Below, one piece after another: positions 32,787 to 43,400 of a stretch of DNA of 64,000 nt. The stretch is from Gaertneriomyces semiglobifer (lineage: Eukaryota; Chytridiomycota; Chytridiomycetes; Spizellomycetales; Spizellomycetaceae). The notes below the pieces were generated by a model. That model was not told the DNA's origin. It worked only from the letters and a program-made list of their open reading frames with translations, and ran no database searches. The stretch covers positions 868,001-932,000 of the forward strand of contig JAHLKF010000005.1 of NCBI GenBank assembly GCA_025558075.1, given 5' to 3'. Position 1 is the stretch's first letter. Each line of letters starts with the position of its first letter. The position numbers and the translations under genes were made by a program.

Positions 32787-35344
32787 CTACTCTAGTTCCC
32801 TGTGTATCACAACCGCAACTCCTCGATAACTGTTGCAACCTCGGCTTTCACCAGACCATAACTGGCGCTCGCTGACGGGCATGCGGCCAGTCAGTCTAGG
32901 AAAGTCCGGATAATATCGACCCCCTATGTGCTTTTTGTCCACAGTACGTACTTCACCAGTTCCCAAAAATCTCAGACTACGCGTTGGGACGCCCTTGTCA
33001 AGGGTCTTCACGATTCGCCCTTCGCTGTCAACGCGGACGAATATTTCGCCAGTGACCATGATTGTTTTGCCTGGTAGCGAAACATATTTGTCGCTGGTGA
33101 TGCCCGTAAGCTGTATTGCGTTCACCTGCATGTACTCATAATCCTCGACAGTCTCAGTGCCCGTTATCCATTTCGTGAGACGGCCTCGTCGAGCAGGGGA
33201 TTGTTTCACGATACGGATGAGATCACCAACGGAGATCCTCTCAGTGCCTAATCGGAAAATCGATAGCATGCGTTGCTTTGCTGTATCTCTATCTCTATCT
33301 CGTGGTTTCAAAGGAGCATCACCCGTATTGGTACCCGTTGTGGTAAGCATCGAAGCGGTGTCGTAGACCGTTAAAAGCACAGGTAATCGTGGCCATTTCC
33401 AAACACCGGCATCGCCGAGGATTCGGCGGTACACAGCTCCGATTCCTCTGTTACTATGAAGCCATCGTTTCTCATTATCAGCCGTGTCATCTTCCACTGC
33501 CCAACTGGATGCGATAACAATCGCTTGGAGTGCAGCTTTGTCATAGTAGCTGTCATCGCGAACGTCGTGGGGGCCTGCTATCCATGGGACTAAACGATGT
33601 TCTGGAGCGATAATATAGGTATGATCTTCTCCCGTCAGCGCCAAGCCAAGACGCTTGGCAGGTAGCGCCCGTAACAAATACATGTACCTTAGAACCGGTT
33701 TCGCTCCTGGTTCATATCGATCGCACTGGTCCCAGTCTGCCGCAACAGCTGGAGATGACTCACGCGAATGAACATCGTCCGGATGACTTGGACTCCGAGT
33801 TGAGGGAGATGTTGAGGCAGCATCAGGATCCCCGCTGACTGTCTCATCGGTTGAATAACGTTTTTGTCGCTTTTGTTCATGGGACGATGCAGACGAGTAG
33901 ACGTCATCGTCAATTTCGCGCTTTTTTCCATGTGGCATGGGAGGCGACGGCGTCTGTGGCCGGAATTCAGACACACCTGTGGCAATGGCTGACCAATCTT
34001 CCTCTGTGACCACTTCTTCCTGTTCCTGGGGTGCGTAACAGTTCACCGGCTGCGCTACCAATGGATCGGCGGGTATGTTTCGTTCTCTGTGTCGCTTCTG
34101 TTCTGCGCGAGCCGCACGCGCTTTGGCTTTTTGGTCCCATTCATAAGTATCAGCCTTTCCAATGCCTCTCACCCGCGTATAATCCATGTTTTCAATGTCG
34201 TCAACGCCTTTGTCGTATAGCCAATCTTTCCCAAATTGCCTCGCGTACTCTTTTCTTAGCGAGGCGCGAGAAATCAGCGGAGGTTCAATGGCATATGGGG
34301 TATCTTCGTGAGGGTGTGGCTCGCGTTTTGTCCTCTTATAGGAGGGTGCCATTGGGGAATCTACGAATCCAGCGTGCCTATTGCCTTCCACATAGTCTTT
34401 CAGGAATCCTTCGTCTGTTAAAGTACCCGCTAAAGTTGACTTCTGGCGTTCCGGTTCATTGCACAGCCACTTACGCACGACGTAACACGGCCACCAAAAG
34501 TTACCCGCCGAAGCCAGCTTGTGTTCTCGTAAGGGTACCATAACAATCTCGCCGGACTTGAAGCCAGACGTCCAACGAAATTCCTCTGGCTTACCAGGAG
34601 CGCCTTGTTTCAAGGTCAGCGCTCCGTCGCTAGTCTTGCGTGATCGGGTGCCCAGTTGGGCTGCTGACAATACTCGATTACTATTTCTTATGGCACTGGT
34701 AGCGTTCGACTGTACCGGCACGCTTGCAAGGAGTTCTTCGTGCCGCCGTTGTTGTTTAGCTTCCTCGCTGCGTTTCTCCGTTACGCGCACCGACCGACGC
34801 ACTGTAGTCACAGAGTCCACAACAGTCTTGCGTGGTTGGGAGGGTATCGGTTCTACAGGTTGATCTTGAGCGTCTGACTTTCGTGGTCGTCCCCGGCCGC
34901 GTTTGGTTCCGCGAGGGGATATTCTATCATCTGTTTTTTGGCGCTTGCCAGGACGGTTGGTGCTCGCGGTGGCCGGTTCACCATCGTCGCTATCTAAAGG
35001 CCACCAAACTTCCGGCCCTAATAGCAGGCGTGAGTATTCGATACACAACAATAATGTATTCGGGAAAGATAGGACTATAAGATGCGATGACCGTCGGCTT
35101 ACTTACCATCTGTTGGCGATGGCTCCATGAATTGTGACGGCGGAATTTGATCGAGATCAACCCGCAGAGTTAGCCCAAGCTCATCGACTCGTAAGATTTT
35201 AAACCTCGGCATTACTCTGTCGTCTGGGATGGAACAGGCGCAGCACTTGGCATTCACAAGTCGGCAAATGAAAAGCTTTGTGAAATTTGTGTGGTGCTTC
35301 TCCGGAGGAAATAAAGTGCGCCACTCTAGGTTGTGTTCAACAAG
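32787..35344 (-). CDS. AT-hook nuclear protein with PWWP-like and silencing-factor-like regions
   Basis: The main exon (32787 to about 35020) plus an upstream exon (to 35344) encode about 830 residues. The upstream exon continues in frame above an internal ATG at 35212 (FICRLVNAKCCACSIPDDRV), so the true start lies in a further 5' exon that I did not fix. After GPEVWWPLDSDDG come a basic segment and an AT-hook (RGTKRGRGRPRK). Then there is a segment resembling a PWWP fold (FKSGEIVMVP ... AGNFWWPCYVVRKWL), disordered acidic/Ser parts, and a C-terminal region with ISVGDLIRIVKQSP, then KTIMVTGEIFVRV, ending HIGGRYYPDF. This order loosely recalls fungal transcription-silencing proteins of the Clr2 type, but that match is uncertain. 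A chromatin role is likely from the AT-hook. Confidence 0.65.
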
Positions 35345-36433
35345 CTAGTTGAGAAATGGCCCGATGTTTTGAAAAAATAGGAAGGTTCGATAGAAAAAAG
35401 GTCTCAATCGTAAAGATTCTCAGCTGAACAGGCGAGGTGCCTGTAGCAATGTATGTAGTTTTACAGGGTAGTTGCTGCCGATTCTGAAAGTTGGTGGGTG
35501 ATGAAGGGCTTTTGTTTGGTTTCGCGTTAAAAATGGCTGTCAAGAATGCGAAGGCTCGAACTACGAAAGAAATAATTGATGCAAATTGAGGGATGGAGGG
35601 TTCGATGACGGTAAAGCTGGAAGGGAGGAAGGGGAGAGAGAGAGACCAGTTCTTCTGATCTGGGCTTTCTTATTCCATGGTGCATTGCATTGACAGCGCC
35701 GTGAATGAGGGACATCGTTTGGCGGGGCGTATTCAACAGACTCGTAACTGGAACTAACGAGCTGCTATTTGCCAGGCGCTAAAACAAAAATTGAAGCATC
35801 GACAGACAGAGTACTTCTGCCCAACTGCTGAATTGTCAAATGGACTTGTATGAACCATTGGCAGCCTTCTTTAGCAGCCATTTTAATAAATGAAAACGTC
35901 AAAGTCGTAATGTTGAAAATGTTGAAGTAGACGAGGGGTAGACCAAAGAGAAAAATCACCACTGTGGAGACAAAACCTTCTCTCGCTTCCCACCTCAGAA
36001 CCATGCCGTCTTTTCCCAACTTTTGCTATCAGCGGTTTGGCCTTTGCGAAGTATGTTTCTATTTCCATAGTTCGCCTCGCGGCAGCGTAACGGCGCGCCG
36101 TATTATATTCTTAAGACTTTTTGACGTAGTAACAAGCACTGCCGTCCGCAGCACTCGACGCAAAGTGTATCATAGTTCTGAACGGCGGAAAGAAAAGGCC
36201 TGAGCAGCAAGCGTTCGTGTGTGCTTTATAGAGAGTAGCTGGTGCAAATAGAAATTGGACCTGTGTCTGTTTGCCCTCATCTGTTAACATTTGGCATTTT
36301 CATACCCGTCATTGGTTCAACCTAGAGATCATTCACATTTTGGCATTACTACAGCCACCCGGAATTTACCTTCACCATTGCGGGCGCAACCTCATCATCA
36401 TTCGATCTGTTAAAGTAAAGGCTTGTCACAAGC
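35345..36433. other. Divergent intergenic region with unresolved 5' exons
   Basis: Nearly 1.1 kb between the AT-hook gene (minus) and the BAR-SH3 gene (plus). It probably contains the missing first exon(s) of the AT-hook gene. A minus-strand frame at 35765-36019 includes a hydrophobic stretch (VVIFLFGLPLVYFNIFNI) but is not supported. A purine tract (about 35619-35647) marks the upstream side. Confidence 0.4.
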
Positions 36434-38274
36434 ATGGCATCTATTGGCAAGAAGTTTGGCCAGCTGCGCCAATGGACAAACGAACGAATGGGCTCGTCCC
36501 AGAAGACCGAAACAAGTGATGAATTCAAGCGTCTCGAGCATGAAACCGATGTCCGTCGAGACTTTACTGAAAAGGTGTACGATGCACTCACCTTCTACCT
36601 CACATCACTTGGAAAACGCAAAGAGACTGGTAAAGCTAAAAAGCTGCCAATGGAGGTAATGGCGGAAGCCATGCTCCACTTTGGTGCTTTGTTACATGAA
36701 GAGTCCCGGTACGGCCGTTCGCTAGTCAAGTTTGGAGAAACGCATGCAAAGATTGCTGATGCTCAAGTGGACTACGTGAGTACATGCTCTGGCGGGTGTT
36801 TGTTTGGAAACATCCAACTCAACTACCACTCCCTCAGACATCTGCTATTCGGGATACTTATGTCAACACAATCTCGCGCATTCTGCACGAAACGAAAGAG
36901 TACACGCAGCTCAAAGCGAAACTGGAACGCCGCCGCTTGGACTTTGACGCCAAGCTCAACAGGGTTCACAAATCACGAAAAGAGAACCCACAGTTAGAGG
37001 AGGAGACCCGCGTAGCACAAGCCAAGTACGAAGAGAGCTTGTTGGATGTGACCAACAAGATGATCGACCTGAACTCGAACGAGGTTGGTCACTTATGAGC
37101 CCTGGAGCCCGACTGCGCAAATCTGACGTTGTAATCTTCTAGGACGAGCAACTTCAAGACCTTTTGCACTTTATGGATGCAGGGGCAAACTACCACAAAC
37201 GGTGCTTGGATCTATTAACTGGCCTACAACAATCGCTTGCCGAGTAAGTTGTGTTAGGATGGTCAATCTTGTAATGAATCTCTCACTCATGACTGTTTCC
37301 AGCATTCCACGCACCAGCACAGCGCACCGCTTCGCTGTCCCGTCGCGTAGCGGTAGTATGAGCGATGTCTCCACAGTGGAGCCATCTGGATACAGTGAGC
37401 CTCCATCACAAGCCCCAAGTGAACGCAATTCAGGCACTGCTACTCCCGAGCGCAAACTGTCGTATGCGTCCAATGCTGGTTCTATGGTCTATCCTATGAT
37501 GGGCGCCAATGGCTCATCTGTTCCTGCGCCATCTCCTGCTAGGTCTCATTCAGGTATGCGCAAACCAAATGCTCACCAGTACCACAATTTGTGCTCACGC
37601 TCGCGCCGCACAGGATCCTCTTTCAAAGCTTTTGGTCAGACTGCACCTCAGCCTTCATCGCGAGCTCCTCAACCACCAGCGGCTCCGCGCCAGAAGCAAG
37701 TTCAAGTCATGTACGACTTTGACGCAGAAGGCCCCGGAGAGTTGTCCAGTGAGTAGCAAGCTTAATTTTTTCCAAATTGATGACTGCTCTGACCGCTCTT
37801 TTAGTTCGCAAGGGTGAAGTAATTTCGATCGTTTGTGAAATCGATGAAGGATGGTGGGAAGGCGAAATCCACGACGGCAGCGGACGGAAGGGCATGTTCC
37901 CCAGCAACTATGTCGAAACTCTGCCGGATGCCGTACCGCCTCCACAAGCTCGTCGCCCATCCACTAACAGCAATGGAAGTTCGGGATCTGGTGATGCTGA
38001 GCTACATGTACCCAGTCAGCAACGTCAGCAGGATCGACCTTACTCGGCCATCGCCCGTCGCAGCTTTGTCCCAGATACCAACCCTATGTTGCCCGGAAGA
38101 GGAGTGGCCCCACCGCGTGTAGAAGCAAGTCCAGCGGCAAGGGCCAGCATCGTGCATGCTTCCCCTCCTGTCATTACAACTGCCGCGGCTGGGTGCTCTA
38201 CTTGTGGATGCTCCGAGTTTGCCGCTAATGCCTTTAGAAAGGACCAGTGTAGCAATTGCTACCACCGTCATTAA
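36434..38274 (+). CDS. Endophilin-like BAR and SH3 domain protein with Cys/His tail
   Basis: Membrane-bending adaptor, probably in endocytosis and actin patches. It starts at ATG 36434 with MASIGKKFGQLRQWTNERMG, and the BAR domain spans about residues 10-240 over three exons (introns starting GTGAGTACATG near 36777, GTTGGTCACT near 37083 and GTAAGTTGTG near 37243). A Ser/Pro-rich linker follows, then an SH3 domain (VQVMYDFDAEGPGELS, intron, IRKGEVISIVCEID, EGWWEGEIHDGSG, GMFPSNYVE). The last part, after a Pro/Ser/Ala linker, ends in a compact Cys/His motif: CSTCGCSEFAANAF then KDQCSNCYHRH. The tail could bind zinc. BAR plus SH3 matches endophilin/Rvs167-type proteins; the Cys/His tail is not part of those families as I know them. 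Confidence 0.87.
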
Positions 38275-38927
38275 GTCCATCATGAAAGTTATCCATTACC
38301 ATATCACTTTATGTGAACAGTTGTATTTTTTTTAAAGTAGTACCCTTTCGTTGTAGACATTTTGGATGTACACCCCTGTAAATAATGGGATCCCTCAACA
38401 ATGCTTTCGCTTTGCATACGCTGGATGCAATCACCTCTGCGTCATCCTTCATCATCGTCCTGCCAATAATGAATGACCCTTTGCATTCAAAAGATGGGAT
38501 GTGTAGCCTCTTCCCTGCACGGCTAAGACGCATGGTGAAGATCATGACCTCTGCAGATTAGGCCGCGTTATCCTCCACGAGCGTTACACTACACCCCTGC
38601 ATGGCGGCATATTGCCGGAAGCCTTACTGAGGCTTACTCACCTCTCGCCACGGGTCCTGGTATTCCATTCCCGGTTGGCAATTGGGATACCTTTGATTGA
38701 AGGTGGAAATTGGAATGGAGCGGTGCTGGGCAACACGTGGATGACCCGCCTGGTGAACTTGACCAGCGCCGGAAGCATTATTCCCAATGGATATAAAGCC
38801 CCAATGAAAAGCGAGCCCTCCAGCGGGCTCTGTAAAGCGCTCGACAGTGAATGTTTATATCCCCGCCAACGGATACCCGATACCCCAACCTCCTCCAGAG
38901 CCCGCTCGCAATCTGATAGCTGAAACC
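38275..38927. other. Promoter region of acireductone dioxygenase
   Basis: A TATA-like element (TATAAAG) lies at about 38792-38798, some 130 bases before the ATG. Open frames on both strands are short and lack domain signal. It also contains the 3' untranslated region of the BAR-SH3 gene. Confidence 0.45.
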
Positions 38928-39865
38928 ATGGTCAAGGCATGGTACCTCAACGGTGACCCTGTTGGTGCGGCTGCACAAAAACCAAACGCCCACACACCGG
39001 CACTTAGTGTCTCCAACGAACTTTTAGCTGAGTTGGGTTTCGGAATTTCTTGGGTAGATGTGGATGGCGAAGATACTGTGAAACACATTGTGGAAGATGT
39101 CTGCGGAAAACGGGGATGGCGATCTTGGGATGAGGTTGGTTCCATTATATCCCAATTGCGGAGTTCGTCGCTACAAGCATCTAGCTCATGTACTGACCAT
39201 TTCATTTAGATAACAATCTCACCGAAATTGCCTAATTATTCGTCACTACTGCAAACATTTTACACGGAGCACTTCCATCCCGACGCAGAAATTCGGCTCA
39301 TCATCGAAGGAACTGGCTACTTTGATGTCCGCAGTCCAAATGATATTTGGATACGGGTTTGGGCTGAAAGGGGAGACTTAATTGTAGTGGTAAGATCTCT
39401 GGATATATCGTGCCTTTGGACCGACGTACGGGATCGTGTAATGACATCCTGTTGCTTCTAGCCGCCGGGACTCCATCATCGGTTCATCTTGGACTCGGCA
39501 AACTACATTCGCTGTGTACGGATCTTTGAAAAGGTGATTTGTGATTGCTGATTACAGAGCGCGTTAGCGTGTGCTAATCAGCACCCCATATGCAGACAAC
39601 AGAATGGCAATGTATCGTTCGCAGTAGTGAGTCTGGAAGCCACCCTTGCAGGCAAGCCTATCTACAGGAGTATGGCCTTGAGTCGCCTGCAGCAACTGCT
39701 TTTGCGTATGAAAGGACGTTATTTGATGGCGCTTCTTCCGATATGGGAGATGAGAACGCGGTGAACAAAGTGACTATCAAAACAGCGACAAGCAAGGAGA
39801 ATCTCGGATGTGTAGATTGCGGATGTCGGTCCATCAAAGGACGCAAACCATTGGTGGAGATATAA
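38928..39865 (+). CDS. ADI1: Acireductone dioxygenase with a C-terminal extension
   Basis: Cupin metalloenzyme of the methionine salvage pathway, which oxidises acireductone to the keto acid precursor of methionine plus formate. The start MVKAWYLNGDP at 38928 is followed by exons joined by short introns. The metal ligands are visible: HFHPDAEIR (His-x-His and Glu) and GLHHRFILD (third His). Neighbouring motifs are EIRLIIEGTGYFDVR and IWIRVWAERGDLIVV. Typical enzymes end soon after the cupin core. Here the last exon (from about 39588) continues for about 90 residues, including QAYLQEYGLESPAATAF and a Cys-rich end (GCVDCGCRSIKGRK). The final junction (FEK to TTEWQ) was placed by frame and is less certain than the rest. 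Confidence 0.9.
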
Positions 39866-40478
39866 TGAGTTGATTGTGCTGACAGGTCATTAACCTGAGT
39901 TTTAATGTGAATGTTGAATACCCAATTTCTTTTGCTACTCAGCATGAGCATTGCATTTAGAAACGCTTGATCGTCCTACCGATTTTATTATTTCACAAGC
40001 TTTATCCGTAAGGCAAGAGTCAACCTGCGTGTCCTCGAAAAGAACAGTTCGTTCAATGATTTCAGTCACTTGACAGCCCTACGATGGGCCGTGTCGCCAT
40101 GATCTTCTTCCGCTCTCACAATTTGGCAAGGGCGGTCATTGGATGCGATCGTAGCGATCTGAATTGTGGAGGAAAGGCAGGGTGAGAAATATAAGTCCCG
40201 AGAATACGACACATCTCTCAGAGACTCCAATGCAATAGGGACGTTGGACCAGTTGCGATAAGCTTGGGAATGACGCCTCCATCTAAAACCGACCTCTTGA
40301 CGGCCCCATGAAAATTGATTGAGGTTTTTGTTTTTTCAGTTGGCATTTGAAACGACTTTGGTTTTTATATATATCCGACAGCTCGATAAGTGGCAAATCC
40401 TCGAGAACGACCTACTGTATCTATTTCTATTCTACGTCTATTCGTGAGACACATAAGCTATTGCAATACATCATTACG
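39866..40478. other. 3' intergenic region between convergent genes
   Basis: 613 bases between acireductone dioxygenase (plus) and the chitinase stop (minus). It contains an AT run (TATATATAT, about 40366-40374) and no coding signal. It should hold both 3' untranslated regions. Confidence 0.5.
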
Positions 40479-43400
40479 CTATCCACGCAATCCCTGTGCC
40501 AGGGTGGACAACAGAGTGTTCTGGCTATCGTCCTGGCCCATCAGCCAATACATGGCGCCCTTCATATTCCTCCTTTTGATCTCGTCTATCTTGTACTTTA
40601 CTGCCTCCACCGTGTCAAAGGTGACAAACGTCCGATCCTGGGCGTTGTATGCCGCACTCGCTTTCGCATCGCCGTCCCAGAACACCTTCCACGCCGGATT
40701 GCGTGAAATCTCGCCAAAGGACAGAATACCCTGTTCGTTGTAGGCATTGCCGCCGTGAGGCTGGTAGAGCCCGGGTTTGGCGGGGTCCGGGCCCGGGTCA
40801 ACATCTTTGAAGGCACGGCCGTAGAAGGGAACACCAAGAACAAGCTTGTCTGGTCCGCAGCCGCCGTCAGTGAAAGATTTAATGGCGGCTTCGAGTTCGT
40901 ACTGGGGACCACTGGTGCCAGGGAGCCGGTCGTGGAAGTGGGCTTGATGGTTTGTCAACTTATTCCAACTTCCGTTAAGATCGTATGCCATTCTACACGA
41001 ACATGTAAGTTAAATTATGAGCCAACCGGAGTAAAGCGAGGGAAAAACATGAAAAAAAATGCAATGCTCACAGGTTGATGTGATCCAAGTACAGGCACAT
41101 TTCGCGCAATCGCATCTTTTCCACCTTGTCAAATCCAACGGGTGGTGCCATACTAAGCTCAAACGGCACCTTGTTGCCCGTCAGGCCATTCTTGAGCGGA
41201 CCGGACCTAGCGAGCCGATCCTTAAGCTTGCGCAAAAGGTTCACATACCGAACCCCGTCCTGGGCACGATCAGGGTAGGTGCACTGGCTTTTGGTGCAGT
41301 CCGTCGTCTCTTCAACGTTGCCGGGAGCAGACTGCGCAGGGTAGACTGGCTGTCCGCCGTGTTCAAATCCTGGAAACTCCCAATCGATGTCTACGCCGTC
41401 AAAGTCCATAGCGTCGGTCCACTATGGAGAAATACAACGGTTAATATCCGGATTGTTCAACGACATAGCACTGCCTCCACACACTTACCCTTCCAATCGA
41501 CTCTATGAATCCATCAATGTACTTGTCGTTGGTCGCGATACTCCAATATGGAGAATCATACCACCCCCCGACGCTGATGATAACACGAACGTCCGGGTTG
41601 ACGGCCTTGACTTGTTGCAGAAGGAACTGAAATTGGCCGCAAACTTTGGGTCTGCCGCTCGATTTCGGCATGCGGTACGGTCCGTCAAGGACGGTGTAAC
41701 AGGGAACCTTGCGAAGCCCAGGGACACCGGCTTTGTTATAGCACGTGTCGGGGCCTGCAGCGGCCGGGCATCCTCCGCCAGGCTTGACATAGCCAAGGTA
41801 CGGAGCCACAGCGACCACACCCGGTGAACATTGTGCGACATCAATGTCCATGCAACCTGGTGATTCATAGTCCACCTCAGGACCTATCGCAACTTTGTTA
41901 AAAATGGCAGGCGACCAGCTAGTAAAATGACGCAAACTCGCACCATTGTATGCGTGGCAGTCGTCAGGCGACAATCCACGACACATATTCAAATCTCCCC
42001 ACGGGTCGGAAAAGTCGAGATAATACGAGTCAAATTCAATAGAGTATGAAATCGTCATAAACCCGACGTAAATGTGGGTGAGGTAGCGGGCTTGGTCGAG
42101 AAGTCTGGGTAGAAGGGCATCGTCGTGGTATGCAACCCTGTTCATGCACAAAAAAAATAATCGCTTGCCGGTCAATTTCACGCACTCGTCGGAAGTACGG
42201 ACGCAAACTGTTCGTACCAATTGGGAAAATATGAGCCAATCACAGCGCCTTTCATCGGATTAGGAGCCTTCGCTTGCAACGCCAGTGCCTTCACTTCAAT
42301 GGGGTCACACTCGGGCAGCTCGCCCAGCTCTTTCTGTAAGACAGAAAACTTAATGAGACACGAGTGATTCGGTGGTGCGGGGTTTGCAATGTTTGGTTTA
42401 GTACCGTAAAGAACGTGGTTGATCCAAGGAAGTAATCAACTTTCAAAGCCAGCTCCCCCACGGTCGACCCCACCGGTGCATGACAGGAGGTCTTTGCGCA
42501 AGGATTGGGGCAAGGAGCTTGCGACGGCGTCATTTGCGTATTCCCTTTAATCTCAACGATCAAAGGTCCCTGAGTAAAGATATTGAGAATTATGAGAAAA
42601 TGTGGAGAGGTTGTTCGGTGTGAGACTATGTTCTTACCAGCTGGGCTTTTGCAACGTATTCGAGATCACCACGAATGAGAAAGATCTTGAGACTAAGCTC
42701 CAGAACACATCTTATTTCCTCGATTATGTGACCGATGATCGGCACGTCCACAATCGGCACTTTCTTCTTGTCAAATGTCAAACTGAAACTGCATTAGGCC
42801 CGGACTTAACGCATATAATGTGTGCTTCTAATCCTTACCAAAATTTCACAGCAAGTGCGATGTGCGCGTCAGATAAAGTCGTATCCGTGATGGCCTCTTT
42901 GTTGAACGTGCACCCCTCTTTCGTGCACTTCGAGCCGAATACAGACTTGACGTCCAGGTCGGCCATACAAAGACCACCTGATAGACATGGGCCGAGCATC
43001 ACACCCATCGCCGGCGACCCGTACATCGGCCAGCAGCATCTAAGACGAGACAAGGGAAAGGTCAGTGTGCATACCAAAATTAGGGATGATGAAAAAGGAA
43101 ACTCACTCCATAAGCAGACACGCATCGTTGGGAATTGGGTTGCCGGTACCGGGATCTCTGGCCCACTTTACGAACTCGGTGCGGCCCTTAAACAGCGCAC
43201 GCAATCCCTGGAAGGCTTTCAAGATTCCTCCGTCTCCCTCGCAAAGGCCGGCGGCTCCGCCGAACTGCCGTGCATCTAACGCCACTCCACTGGAAGTCTG
43301 ATTGAGACTGCTGTATCTGTTCCTACCTCTCCTTCTAAGCATGTTGCCACCGTTTTCTTTCCAGGCGCGCTCAAAAAAGGCCGGGGTCAAGGTGTCCTTT

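Noticed and set aside
35765..36068. Two overlapping minus-strand frames with a hydrophobic stretch
   Set aside because: The frames do not join through a credible intron and no family is recognised; more likely promoter or 5' exon region of a neighbour.
40366..40374. TATATATAT run as a TATA box
   Set aside because: It lies downstream of the chitinase stop and downstream of acireductone dioxygenase, not before a start codon.
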